Program-made: the position numbers and the translations under genes
Notes under the pieces: model-generated
The model's database searches: none
The model's input: only the letters and a program-made list of their open reading frames with translations
What the model was told of the DNA's origin: nothing
Source of the DNA: Eubacterium sp.
GTDB lineage: Bacteria > Bacillota > Clostridia > Oscillospirales > Acutalibacteraceae
DNA length: 64,000 nt
Assembly (NCBI GenBank): GCA_022511225.1
Contig: JAFLRZ010000009.1
Span: 24,546 to 88,545, forward strand
Direction of reading: 5' to 3'
Shown here: positions 8,437 to 17,114 of the stretch, piece by piece
Layout: each line of letters starts with the position of its first letter
Numbering within the stretch: the first letter of the stretch is position 1

Positions 8437-9400
8437 TAAGAAAATACATAAAACTTCTATAGGCGGTCAGGCACTTATCGAGGGAGTAATGATGCAGGGA
8501 CCAAAGGGTGTAGCAACTGCAGTCAGAAAGACTGACGGCGAAATATTAGTTGAGCATCACGAAATTTCACACCTCAGGGATAAGAGCAAATTTTTCAAAA
8601 TACCGCTTATCCGCGGAATAGTCGGCTTTATAGATTCAATGCTTTTAGGCTACAAGATGCTGATGTATTCTGCCGAAAAGTCAGGTATGGAGGATCTCGA
8701 GGACGTCGAGATGAATAAGTTTGAAAAATGGCTTACCGATAAGCTTGGCGATAAGTTTATGGACATCATAATGTTTATCGGCACAATTCTCGGCTTTGCA
8801 CTTGCCTTTGTAATCTTTTTCTATCTCCCTGTTCTTGCGTTTAATCTGCTTAATAAGTGGGCAGACGGTGCGCTTACACCATGGCAGGGCACAATCGAGG
8901 GTGTTATTAAAATAGCCATTTTTGTTATCTACATGCTCCTTGTCAGCAATATGAAGGATATCAAAAGAACGTTCAAGTATCACGGTGCAGAGCATAAGTC
9001 AATTGCTTGCTATGAGGCAGGTATGGAGCTTACTGTCGAAAACGTAAAAAAATGCTCACGCTTTCACCCAAGATGCGGAACTTCATTCATATTCGTAATG
9101 CTCATTTTAAGTATTGTTCTGAGCACTGTCCTTTCAAAAATATTTCCTGCTATTGCGCAGGTAAGAGTGCTCTGGATGCTCCTCAAATTAGCATTTATTC
9201 CTCTCGTAATGGGACTCGGCTATGAGTTTATAAAATACGCAGGCAGGCACGATAATATACTTGTAAAGATACTGTCTGCGCCGGGGCTCTGGATGCAGAG
9301 AATTACTACAAAGGAGCCTGAAGACGATATTATCGAGGTCGGTATAGAGTCATTAAAAGCAGTAATGACAGATAATCCCGAGGATGATGAGATAGTATGA
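8429..9400 (+). CDS. yqhQ: DUF1385 membrane protein, YqhQ family
   Basis: The 323-residue protein starts with the family signature GGQALIEGVMMQGP and carries about four hydrophobic segments (near 112-140, 155-175, 214-235 and 240-262). The conserved motif YHGAEHKSIACYEAG precedes a cysteine/histidine-containing loop (KKCSRFHPRCGTSF). YqhQ/DUF1385 proteins are conserved in Firmicutes next to prmC or efp, but no molecular function is established. It overlaps the kinase gene by 8 nt and prmC by 4 nt. Confidence 0.88.
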   Translation: MSDKKIHKTSIGGQALIEGVMMQGPKGVATAVRKTDGEILVEHHEISHLRDKSKFFKIPLIRGIVGFIDSMLLGYKMLMYSAEKSGMEDLEDVEMNKFEKWLTDKLGDKFMDIIMFIGTILGFALAFVIFFYLPVLAFNLLNKWADGALTPWQGTIEGVIKIAIFVIYMLLVSNMKDIKRTFKYHGAEHKSIACYEAGMELTVENVKKCSRFHPRCGTSFIFVMLILSIVLSTVLSKIFPAIAQVRVLWMLLKLAFIPLVMGLGYEFIKYAGRHDNILVKILSAPGLWMQRITTKEPEDDIIEVGIESLKAVMTDNPEDDEIV

Positions 9401-10224
9401 TCCTCGCTGACGCTTATACCTATGCACTCGATTATCTTAATAGAAATAATATCGACGAAGCAGATTTCAAATCACTTTGCCTCTGCTCTCACCTCGCCGG
9501 TATGAAAAACAGCCAATTTCGATTTCATAAGAATGACGAAGTATCGAAAGCAGAACTTGACAATATGCTTTCAAGACTAAAAAAAGGCGAGCCGCTTCAG
9601 TACGTTCTCGGCAAATGGGATTTTTATGAAAGTGAATTTTACGTAGGCAATGGCGTACTTATTCCACGTCCTGAAACTGAGGAGCTTGTGGAGCTTGCAG
9701 TAAGCTATATCAAAACGCTTAAAAAGTGCACTGTTTATGACCTTTGCGCAGGAAGCGGGTGTATCGGCTTAAGCATTGCCAAGGCTTGCCCGAATGCAAA
9801 GATAATTCTTATCGAAAAGAGCATTGACGCATTTTTCTACCTTAAAGAAAATGCAGAGGGCATACCAAATGCTCATATTGTATTAGACGATATAAATAAT
9901 TCAGACGGCTTTGAACAGGCAGACGTCATAATTTCAAATCCGCCTTATATAAAATCTGATGATATTGCCGAGCTTCAAAACGAAGTTCATTTCGAGCCTG
10001 AGCTTGCGCTTGACGGCGGAGCTGACGGTCTTGATTTTTACAGAATTATAAATGATAAGTGGTCACCGCTTCTGAAGAGCGGCGGAAGACTTTTCCTTGA
10101 AATCGGAAACGAGCAGGGAAAAGATATTATTAATGTTTTAAATAATTATAAAGATATTGAAGTAATCAAAGATATGTACGGCAATGATAGGATGGTTATT
10201 GCAGAAGGAGTTAATTATGGGTAG
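9397..10224 (+). CDS. prmC: Peptide chain release factor N5-glutamine methyltransferase
   Basis: PrmC (275 residues) methylates the Gln of the GGQ motif of release factors using SAM. The N-terminal helical domain spans about 1-80, the SAM loop is DLCAGSGCIGLSIA at 115-128, and the substrate-Gln motif NPPY is at 181-184. The start ATG overlaps the yqhQ stop. The usual partner prfA is not next to it here; a site-2 protease gene overlaps its end by 8 nt instead. Confidence 0.93.
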   Translation: MILADAYTYALDYLNRNNIDEADFKSLCLCSHLAGMKNSQFRFHKNDEVSKAELDNMLSRLKKGEPLQYVLGKWDFYESEFYVGNGVLIPRPETEELVELAVSYIKTLKKCTVYDLCAGSGCIGLSIAKACPNAKIILIEKSIDAFFYLKENAEGIPNAHIVLDDINNSDGFEQADVIISNPPYIKSDDIAELQNEVHFEPELALDGGADGLDFYRIINDKWSPLLKSGGRLFLEIGNEQGKDIINVLNNYKDIEVIKDMYGNDRMVIAEGVNYG

Positions 10225-10897
10225 TTTGATAAGCTTAATCAGAAGCGGAGATTATCAGTCCGCAATTCTATACGTTGCATCATCGGCATTCGTAGTATTC
10301 TGCTGTCTGCCGATTCACGAGCTTGCGCACGCGTATGTTGCCAACAAATTAGGTGATGATACTGCAAGACTTAAGGGCAGATTAACCATTAATCCTTTTG
10401 CACATCTCGATATATTCGGCACGATTATGATATTCTTATTCGGTATAGGCTATGCAAAGCCTGTTCCCGTTAATCCGGCAAGATTAAAGCACCCGAGAAG
10501 AGATATGGCTCTCATTTCGCTTGCAGGACCTGTTTCGAATCTGCTTATGGCGTTTATTTCAGTTTCTATCAGCTACGCAATAGTTTTTTTCAGCAATAAT
10601 GTGACCAATGTTGCATGGGTTCTTCATACGTTTTTCTACATCGCAGCATCGGTCAACGCTACACTTGCAATATTTAATTTTCTGCCAATTCCGCCCCTTG
10701 ACGGCTCAAAGATTTTCTCGGCAATTCTGCCTGATAAAATATATTTCAAAATAATGGCATATGACAGATATATTATGATAGGCTTAATGGTGCTTCTCTT
10801 TACCGGAGTGCTTGACGGCGTAATCTCATTCTTATCACAAATAATGCTTGGTCTTGTTTCTATTATTCCTAGTCTGATTTTCGGAGGGTTAGGTTAA
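10217..10897 (+). CDS. Site-2 protease family (M50) membrane metalloprotease
   Basis: I place the start at ATG 10217, 6 nt after GAAGGAG; an in-frame ATG 33 nt upstream lies within prmC without a ribosome binding site. The 226-residue protein has the zinc motif HELAH (34-38, catalytic Glu35) and the second metal motif in NFLPIPPLDG (Asp162), within a five- or six-segment membrane core. This compact form, without a PDZ domain, matches the YwhC-like branch. Its substrate is unknown. It overlaps prmC by 8 nt and touches scpA. Confidence 0.9.
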   Translation: MGSLISLIRSGDYQSAILYVASSAFVVFCCLPIHELAHAYVANKLGDDTARLKGRLTINPFAHLDIFGTIMIFLFGIGYAKPVPVNPARLKHPRRDMALISLAGPVSNLLMAFISVSISYAIVFFSNNVTNVAWVLHTFFYIAASVNATLAIFNFLPIPPLDGSKIFSAILPDKIYFKIMAYDRYIMIGLMVLLFTGVLDGVISFLSQIMLGLVSIIPSLIFGGLG

Positions 10898-11619
10898 TGG
10901 AAAAAATTAATTATAAGATAGATGTATTTGAAGGTCCTATGGATCTGCTTTTGCATCTTATTTCAAAGCATAAAATTAATATTAACGATATCCCGATTGT
11001 TGAGCTCGTAAACCAGTACGTCGAATACGTAAGGCAGATGCAGGAGCAGGATTTCGACGTCGCAGGTGAATTTCTTGATATGGCTGCAAGGCTTATTTAC
11101 ATCAAGACCGTTTCACTTCTTCCAAAGCACGAGGAAGCCGAGATACTCAAAAAAGAGCTTATAGGCGAGCTTATCGAATATCGTGACTGCAAGATTATGG
11201 CAAAGAAGCTTTCCGAGCAGACTGACGGCTTCAACCGTTTCGTACGTCCTGCACAGGAGGGTATAATCAATTACGATTACGAGCGTTTTCACGAGGGCGA
11301 GGAGCTTCTTAATGCATACATAAGCGCAGCAGGCAGGGGCAGAAGAAAGTTGCCGCCGCCTCTTGACAGCTTCAAGGTTATCGTTGCAAAAAAATTCGTA
11401 GCCGTTGCTACCAAGGTCAATACAGTTTTGCGAAAGCTGTGGGGTGGCAAAAAGGTTAAATTCCTGTCACTCTTCACTGATGCGCAGACAAAGAGCGATA
11501 TGGTCGCAACATTCCTTGCAGTGCTTGAGCTTGCAAAAAACAAGAGAATTACTATTGACGGAGAAATGAGTAATCCGTCAGTGCAGATTTCAAAAGAGGT
11601 AAATGATGTTGAACAGTAA
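10897..11619 (+). CDS. scpA: Segregation and condensation protein A
   Basis: ScpA (240 residues) is the kleisin that bridges Smc heads in the bacterial condensin complex. The N-terminal region (VFEGPMDLLLHLISKHKINI) binds the Smc neck, and the C-terminal winged helix binds the Smc head. The start overlaps the protease stop as TAATG. Its partner scpB overlaps it; smc itself lies at 43.1 kb in this window. Confidence 0.95.
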   Translation: MEKINYKIDVFEGPMDLLLHLISKHKININDIPIVELVNQYVEYVRQMQEQDFDVAGEFLDMAARLIYIKTVSLLPKHEEAEILKKELIGELIEYRDCKIMAKKLSEQTDGFNRFVRPAQEGIINYDYERFHEGEELLNAYISAAGRGRRKLPPPLDSFKVIVAKKFVAVATKVNTVLRKLWGGKKVKFLSLFTDAQTKSDMVATFLAVLELAKNKRITIDGEMSNPSVQISKEVNDVEQ

Positions 11620-12199
11620 TAAGCTTTTATCGGCAATCGAGGCAATGCTTTTTGCAGCAGGTGACGCTGTTGACCCTGCAAGGCTTGCCGAGGCGCTTGA
11701 TATTGACGTTGAAGATGTTATAAAAATGCTTGCCTATCTTCAGGATACGTACGAAGAACGAAACGGCGGACTTCGTATAATCCGTATTGACGGCAAATAT
11801 CAAATTTGCACGAGAGAGGAATTTGGTGACGAGGTAAGAGCACTTCTTGAAATCAAGAAGAATACTCCGCTCAGTCAGGCAGCATTTGAGGTGCTTGCAA
11901 TAGTTGCCTACAATAAAACTGTTACGCGTTCCTTTATTGAGCAGATAAGGGGAGTTGATTGCAGCGGACCTGTAGCAAGCCTTGTTCAAAAGGGTCTTAT
12001 TGAGGAAAAAGGCAGACTTGATTTGCCAGGCAGACCTCTTGTATACGGCACTACAGACAGATTCCTCAGATGCTTTTCACTGAATAGCCTTGAGGATTTG
12101 CCTGAGCTTCCGGAGGAGGAGCAGAAAAACGACAGCCAGACTTCTCTTTTTGAGGATGAAAAAAAGGATAGTGATGAGGCTAAGGAGGTAGAGGAATAA
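11606..12199 (+). CDS. scpB: Segregation and condensation protein B
   Basis: ScpB (197 residues from this start) forms a dimer of tandem winged-helix domains (about 1-80 and 85-160) that binds the middle of ScpA. PLSQAAFEVLAIVAYN and RPLVYGTTDRFL are characteristic. Two ATG codons lie in tandem at 11603 and 11606; the second has better spacing (7 nt) from AGAGG. The last 35 residues are acidic and probably disordered. It overlaps scpA by 14 nt and DUF2953 by one base. Confidence 0.94.
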   Translation: MLNSNKLLSAIEAMLFAAGDAVDPARLAEALDIDVEDVIKMLAYLQDTYEERNGGLRIIRIDGKYQICTREEFGDEVRALLEIKKNTPLSQAAFEVLAIVAYNKTVTRSFIEQIRGVDCSGPVASLVQKGLIEEKGRLDLPGRPLVYGTTDRFLRCFSLNSLEDLPELPEEEQKNDSQTSLFEDEKKDSDEAKEVEE

Positions 12200-13008
12200 T
12201 GACAGTGTTCTTAATCATTCTTGCCATTATCGTTGTTCTTACTACTCTGCTTCTTAATCTTTCAGCCACCTTTACCGTCATATATGAAAACGGCTGGAAA
12301 ACAAATCTGAGCGTTCTCTTTTATAATAAAGATATCGAACTCTCAAAGCTCCTGTCATTCGTTATGTTTCCTGAGAAAAAATCAGAAGAAGTTATAGAAA
12401 ACAACGAAAACAAGAAAAAGGAAAAACAAACAAAAAAGAAAACAGAAAAGATAACAGAAAAGAAAACGGAAGAGCCTGATATTCCTATCACCGAGAAAGT
12501 ATCAAAGTCTGATGCCCAACCGAATGACGAAGCAGACGAAACGGATAAAAAAGAAACCGAGAGCAATATAGAAGATGAATCAAAAAAGCCTGCTAAGCCT
12601 AATCCAATCTTAAAAATCTGGAATGAAGAGGGCGTTGTCGGAATCCTTTCGCTTTTCTCAAATGCTCTCGAATCTGTAAATTCTGCAATATTAACTTTTT
12701 TTAGGGGTTTACATATTCACTCACTTTATGTTATGATAATAGTCGGTGGCGGAGATGCCGCAACGATTGCCCATAAGTACGGCAAGCTTTGCAGCTATTA
12801 TTATCCCGTCAAAGGTGTTATATTAAACGGTATGAAGGTTGATAAATACGATGATTATATTCAACCTGACTTTATCGCTGATAAAACTGAATTTGAAATG
12901 CAGCTTATCGCAAGCCTGAGTGTCGGACTGCTTCTTAGAATGGTACTTAAGGCAGGCATAGTATTTCTTACAAATATAATTAAAAATAAAAAATCAAAAT
13001 CAAAATAA
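12199..13008 (+). CDS. DUF2953 membrane protein (YtfI-like)
   Basis: The 269-residue protein starts with a membrane segment (about 1-22), then a beta-rich piece, then a long linker of Lys, Glu, Thr and Asp (about 58-132), and ends with a conserved domain containing GGGDAATIAHKYGK and a last hydrophobic helix. DUF2953/YtfI proteins occur beside ytfJ/gerW in spore-formers and are thought to be sporulation-linked. The linker is low-complexity and not conserved. Its position directly before gerW supports the assignment. Confidence 0.78.
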   Translation: MTVFLIILAIIVVLTTLLLNLSATFTVIYENGWKTNLSVLFYNKDIELSKLLSFVMFPEKKSEEVIENNENKKKEKQTKKKTEKITEKKTEEPDIPITEKVSKSDAQPNDEADETDKKETESNIEDESKKPAKPNPILKIWNEEGVVGILSLFSNALESVNSAILTFFRGLHIHSLYVMIIVGGGDAATIAHKYGKLCSYYYPVKGVILNGMKVDKYDDYIQPDFIADKTEFEMQLIASLSVGLLLRMVLKAGIVFLTNIIKNKKSKSK

Positions 13009-13025
13009 ATTAGGGGGATTATAAA

Positions 13026-13421
13026 ATGAAGGAAACTCCGGTAAACAGAATAATGGAAAGCACACTCGAAAGAATGCGTGAAATGGTTGACACTTCAACT
13101 ATTATAGGCGAGCCTATCACAACAGGCGGCACGACTCTTATTCCTGTGTCAAAGATTTCATACGGCTTCACCTCAGGCGGTACAGACCTTCCGTCAAAGA
13201 GCAACGCTGAGCTTTTCGGCGGCGGTGGCGGCGGTGGTATCACCATTACTCCCGTTGCATTTATCGTTATCGAAAACGGCAAGAGCAGAATGATGCAGAT
13301 TAATAATTACACCTCATCTGCTGATCGTGCTATCGCAATGATTCCTGAGCTTGTTGATAAGGTAACAGAGCTTCTTAAGGCAGATAAAAAGACTGAGGAC
13401 GAAGCTCAGCCAACAGAATAA
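13026..13421 (+). CDS. gerW: GerW (YtfJ) sporulation protein
   Basis: This 131-residue protein matches GerW/YtfJ, a forespore protein needed for normal germination in Bacillus. The N-terminal NRIMESTLERMREMVDTSTI is diagnostic, and a Gly run at residues 65-71 precedes the beta-strand ITITPVAFIVI. The start follows AGGGGGATTATAAA. It lies downstream of DUF2953, as in other spore-formers. A hairpin at 13436-13465 separates it from dacF. Confidence 0.92.
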   Translation: MKETPVNRIMESTLERMREMVDTSTIIGEPITTGGTTLIPVSKISYGFTSGGTDLPSKSNAELFGGGGGGGITITPVAFIVIENGKSRMMQINNYTSSADRAIAMIPELVDKVTELLKADKKTEDEAQPTE

Positions 13422-13435
13422 GTATTATAATTTTT

Positions 13436-13465
13436 AATCACCTGCATATTATTATGTGGGTGATT
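13436..13465 (+). terminator. Hairpin between gerW and dacF that also covers the dacF ribosome binding site
   Basis: AATCACCTGCATA (13436-13448) pairs with TATGTGGGTGATT (13453-13465) through 13 pairs, two of them G-U, around a 4-nt loop. The T tract after it is short (TATTTTG), so it may be a weak terminator. The only ribosome binding site candidate for dacF, GGGTG, is inside the right arm. Confidence 0.5.
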
Positions 13466-13469
13466 TATT

Positions 13470-14513
13470 TTGTTAAAACGAGTTTTTTTGGTATTGCTTT
13501 CAGTAATGCTTGCGCTTTTTGTTCCGATTAATACTTATGCTGCTCAGTGCAGTGCCGTATCGGCAATAGTTGTTGACGCCGACACAATGACAATTCTATA
13601 CGAAAAGAATGCTTTTGCTCAAAGACCGATGGCGTCAACAACTAAAATAATGACGGCACTTCTGGCTCTTGAAAACGGCAAAATGGACGAAACAGTAACC
13701 ATTACTTCAAAAATGGTACAGACTGAGGGCTCTGCTCTCGGACTAAAAGCAGGGGATAAGCTTACTTTTTATGATTTAATCGTTGGTATGATGCTGACCT
13801 CCGGCAATGATGCGGCAAATTCCGTTGCCGTTCTTATCTCGGGAAGTATCGAAGCTTTCGCAGAGCTTATGAATAAAAGAGCAAGTGAAATAGGTATGAA
13901 AAACACCCTGTTCGTCACTCCCTCGGGACTTGATGAGGGTGCTCATCACTCCACAGCCTACGATATGGCATTGCTTACCTCATATGCATTGAAATTTGAA
14001 ACGTTTTGTGATATAGTATCAAAAAGTTCTGCAGAAATAAAAATAAGCGGAAAGCCTTTGACGGTCTATAACCATAACAAGCTTTTGGGATACGATAAAA
14101 GCTATTTCGGTGTCAAAACAGGGTATACAAGCAAAGCAGGAAGATGCCTCGTTTCAGCAAAGAAATATAAGGGCAATAAGCTTATTTGCGTAACTCTTTC
14201 AGCTCCTGATGACTGGAATGACCACGTAAATCTTTATAAAGAGGCAATGTCAAAATATAAAAAGGCAAGTATAAGCAGTACGCTTGAATTCAACGCTGTC
14301 GGCGGAGAAAAAAACACCTTCACAGGCTCTTATGACAAGGAATATTATTTTTGCACAGATGCAAAATTCAGAGTGTATTACAGACCGTTTTATTATGCTC
14401 CCATAAATAAGGGAGATAAAATAGGCGAGGTCTGGGTGTATAATAACAACAAATTAGTGGAAAGACTGCCGATTGAGGCAGACGAGGACGTAAATTATGG
14501 CAGGAAAGAATGA
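13470..14513 (+). CDS. dacF: D-alanyl-D-alanine carboxypeptidase, S11 family (DacF-like)
   Basis: The 347-residue penicillin-binding protein removes the terminal D-Ala from peptidoglycan stem peptides outside the cell. It has a signal peptide (cleavage probably after NTYAA, near 25), the SxxK motif STTK with Ser56, SGN at 111-113 and KTG at 216-218. The start is TTG at 13470; no ATG precedes the signal peptide. It is shorter than vegetative PBP5 proteins, with a reduced C-terminal region, which fits the sporulation DacF/DacB group and the gerW context. Its end overlaps rluB by 17 nt. Confidence 0.9.
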   Translation: MLKRVFLVLLSVMLALFVPINTYAAQCSAVSAIVVDADTMTILYEKNAFAQRPMASTTKIMTALLALENGKMDETVTITSKMVQTEGSALGLKAGDKLTFYDLIVGMMLTSGNDAANSVAVLISGSIEAFAELMNKRASEIGMKNTLFVTPSGLDEGAHHSTAYDMALLTSYALKFETFCDIVSKSSAEIKISGKPLTVYNHNKLLGYDKSYFGVKTGYTSKAGRCLVSAKKYKGNKLICVTLSAPDDWNDHVNLYKEAMSKYKKASISSTLEFNAVGGEKNTFTGSYDKEYYFCTDAKFRVYYRPFYYAPINKGDKIGEVWVYNNNKLVERLPIEADEDVNYGRKE

Positions 14514-15243
14514 CGTAAGATTACAGAAATTTATGGCAGAGTGCGGTGTGGCTTCCCGCAGAAAAAGCGAGGAGCTTATCGAAATGGGCAAGGTCAAGGT
14601 AAACGGACATATCGCTCATATCGGTGACAAGGTAAATCCTAAAAGGGATATAGTCACGGTGCGGGGAAAAAGAATAAATAAGATAGATAAAATGTATTAT
14701 ATTCTGCTCAACAAACCGCGCGGATACGTTACGACCGTATCGGATGAGCTTGGCCGTAAAACAGTTATGGATTTAGTAGACGTTGATGCAAGAGTTTATC
14801 CTGTCGGCAGACTGGATAAGGATAGCGAGGGACTTTTGATTTTGACTAATGACGGCTCATTTGCAAATGCTCTTACACACCCCAAGCATAATTACGCAAA
14901 GGTGTACCGCGTTACAGTCAGACCGTCAGTAAATGATGAGATTCTGGACAAGCTTCGAAACGGTATCGAAATTGACGGCAGAAAAACTGCTCCGTGCGAC
15001 GTTAATATTATCACAGAGGAAAACGAAAGAGTTGTCCTTGAATTTATACTTCGCGAGGGCAGAAACAGACAAATCAGAAAAATGTGCGAAGCAGTAGGTC
15101 TTGAGGTTGCAAGACTAAAGAGAATTTCAATCGGACCTATAAAGCTTGGTATGCTCCAGACAGGTAAAACACGAAATCTCACCGATAATGAAGTCAAAAA
15201 GCTTCTTCGCTCCTCAAATCCGTCTGAAAACACCGAGGGTTAA
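14497..15243 (+). CDS. rluB: rRNA pseudouridine synthase, RluB/RsuA family
   Basis: The protein (248 residues) has an N-terminal S4 RNA-binding domain (about 7-55: RLQKFMAECGVASRRKSEEL) and an RsuA/RluB catalytic domain with GRLDKDSEGLLILTNDG, where Asp107 is the catalytic residue. RluB makes pseudouridine in helix 93 of 23S rRNA in its best-known homologue. The scpA-scpB-dacF-rluB order is usual in Clostridia. Its ATG lies 17 nt inside dacF. Confidence 0.9.
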   Translation: MAGKNDVRLQKFMAECGVASRRKSEELIEMGKVKVNGHIAHIGDKVNPKRDIVTVRGKRINKIDKMYYILLNKPRGYVTTVSDELGRKTVMDLVDVDARVYPVGRLDKDSEGLLILTNDGSFANALTHPKHNYAKVYRVTVRPSVNDEILDKLRNGIEIDGRKTAPCDVNIITEENERVVLEFILREGRNRQIRKMCEAVGLEVARLKRISIGPIKLGMLQTGKTRNLTDNEVKKLLRSSNPSENTEG

Positions 15244-15276
15244 AATAAAATATAACAATTTTTGTCAAATATAGTA

Positions 15277-15305
15277 TTGATATTACTTAAATAAAGTGGT
15301 AATAT
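15277..15305 (+). promoter_or_regulatory. Promoter for the carboxyltransferase operon
   Basis: -35 TTGATA (15277-15282), 17-nt spacer, -10 TAATAT (15300-15305), about 70 nt ahead of the start codon. Confidence 0.55.
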
Positions 15306-15375
15306 TTATAATAGGGAAGTTTTGAATATTTCGAATTTTCTGTTTTTTGCATAGACAATAAGGAGGAACAATATA

Positions 15376-16692
15376 GTGAGTGATTTAGAAAAATCTAACG
15401 CACTTGCAAGGCTTGAAGCTCTGTTTGATGATGGTGAGTTTACACAGATAGATGCTTTTGCAAAATCTGCCGATAAGGATGTTGAGGTCGTTGCAGGCTT
15501 CGGCTCGGTAAACGGCAGTGCAGCATACGCTTTTTCTCAGGATATTACTGTTTCTGACGGTGCAGTAAGCGTTGCCCAGTGCGCTAAAATTAAAAAGATT
15601 TATGACCTTGCAGCCAAAACGGGTTGCCCTGTAATAGGTATTTATGATTCAAACGGTGTTAAGCTTACTGAAGGCTTTGAGGTGCTCAATGCCTATGGTG
15701 AGCTTGTTAAGGCTTCTGCATCAATCAGCGGTGTCTGCCCTCAGCTTTCACTCGTGCTTGGCTCCTGCCTCGGCACGTCTGCACTGATAGCAAGTCTTGC
15801 TGACGTTATTATAGCTGTTAAAGATGCTGATTTTTACGTTTCAGCACCGAGCGATATTAAGGCAGAAGCCTCATACAAAGAGGGAACAGTTGATATTCTT
15901 TGCGATGATGATAAATCTGCAATAGAAAGTGCAAGAGATTTGATCGCTCTTATGCCGTCAAATAATCTTTCACCTTCACCTGTATTTGACTTTGCTCAGC
16001 CACAGAGCGTTGCATCGGCAGGTGCAGACGCAATGTCAATCATCAACGCTGTTGCAGATGACGCATCAGTAGTCGAGCTTAAGGGCGGATATGCTTCTTC
16101 AAACTGCAAGACCGCTCTTGCAACGGTTATGGGCTCAACAGTAGGCTTCATTGCCTTTGACGGCAGTGCCGTATGTCCCGCCTGCGCATATAAGGCAGAA
16201 GCAATGGTTAAGCTTTGCGATGCCTATTCTATCCCTGTAATCACACTCGTTAATGCTGACGGCATTATCAAGGAAAAGGAAAATCAAACACTCGTTGCTC
16301 TTACAAAGCTCACTTCTGCTTTTGCAACTGCAACGTGTCCAAAAATTTCAGTTATAACAGGAAATGCCGTAGGTGTTTCGTATATCGTTCTTGCAGGCAA
16401 GGGTGCAAACGCTGATTTGACTATCGCATGGGAGTCTGCCGTTGCATCTCCGATTGATACCGATGCTGCAGTAGCATTCCTATTTAATGACAGACTTGCA
16501 AACGGCGAAAATAGGGAAGCTCTCAAAAAAGAGTATGTTGATACTATTGCTTCACCGTTCACAGCAGCAGCTTGCGGTGCAGTTGATGATATATGTGCTC
16601 CTGAGGATACAAGAGCAAGGGTCATTTCTGCTCTTGATATGCTTGCAGGCAAGAGAGAAAATACTCTCCCAAGAAAACATAGCGTTAAGTAA
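15376..16692 (+). CDS. Divergent carboxyl transferase subunit (12S / MmdA-like)
   Basis: This 438-residue protein is a carboxyl transferase-domain protein, the type that moves CO2 between carboxybiotin and an acyl-CoA. Two crotonase-like halves are visible: RLEALFDDGEFTQIDAF at 12-28, DSNGVKLTEG at 91-100 and GSCLGTSALIASLAD at 129-143 in the first, and TCPKISVITGNAVGVSY in the second; the end LPRKHSV fits the family tail. Compared with the usual DSGGARIQEG and GPCAGGAVYSPALTD, glycines near the oxyanion hole are changed, and the protein is some 70-80 residues short. Start is GTG behind AAGGAGGAAC. It forms an operon with a biotin carrier and a 5S/OadA-like subunit. Activity is uncertain. Confidence 0.8.
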   Translation: MSDLEKSNALARLEALFDDGEFTQIDAFAKSADKDVEVVAGFGSVNGSAAYAFSQDITVSDGAVSVAQCAKIKKIYDLAAKTGCPVIGIYDSNGVKLTEGFEVLNAYGELVKASASISGVCPQLSLVLGSCLGTSALIASLADVIIAVKDADFYVSAPSDIKAEASYKEGTVDILCDDDKSAIESARDLIALMPSNNLSPSPVFDFAQPQSVASAGADAMSIINAVADDASVVELKGGYASSNCKTALATVMGSTVGFIAFDGSAVCPACAYKAEAMVKLCDAYSIPVITLVNADGIIKEKENQTLVALTKLTSAFATATCPKISVITGNAVGVSYIVLAGKGANADLTIAWESAVASPIDTDAAVAFLFNDRLANGENREALKKEYVDTIASPFTAAACGAVDDICAPEDTRARVISALDMLAGKRENTLPRKHSVK

Positions 16693-16733
16693 TTCTGTAA
16701 ATAAAATTGTTATATAATGGAGGATTAACCCAT

Positions 16734-17102
16734 ATGAAAAACTATACAATCACAGTTAACGGCACACCATACGTTGTTACAGTAGAAGAGAACGGTTCTT
16801 CTGCTCCTGTAGCTAACGCACCTGTTTCAGCTCCCGTAGCTGCTCCTGCTCCTGCAGCACCTTCATCTGCTACGGCAGAAAGTATTGGCTCAGTAAAGAT
16901 TGAAGCACCTATGCCCGGAAACATCCTTGACGTTAAGGTTTCTGTAGGCGATACTGTTTCAAACGGTCAGGTTCTCTGCATCTTAGAGGCTATGAAAATG
17001 GAGAATGATATTTCTGCCACTCAGGACGGCACTGTTGCATCAATCAATGTCAGCAAGGGCGACAGCGTTGAGGCAGGTCAGGTTATTTTAACGTTAAACT
17101 AA
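16734..17102 (+). CDS. Biotin carboxyl carrier protein (1.3S-like)
   Basis: The 122-residue protein has a short N-terminal beta segment, an Ala/Pro-rich flexible linker (about 24-48) and a biotinyl domain with EAMKMEND, where Lys88 is the biotin site. The ATG at 16734 sits 10 nt after GGAGG; an upstream in-frame TTG overlaps that site and is rejected. This architecture is that of the carrier of transcarboxylase or of decarboxylase pumps (gamma/delta partner). It lies between the two carboxyltransferase genes. Confidence 0.93.
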   Translation: MKNYTITVNGTPYVVTVEENGSSAPVANAPVSAPVAAPAPAAPSSATAESIGSVKIEAPMPGNILDVKVSVGDTVSNGQVLCILEAMKMENDISATQDGTVASINVSKGDSVEAGQVILTLN

Positions 17103-17114
17103 GAGGTGTCGCAA

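Noticed and set aside
10184..10216. ATG 10184 as the start of the site-2 protease
   Set aside because: It lies within prmC without a ribosome binding site; ATG 10217 follows GAAGGAG.
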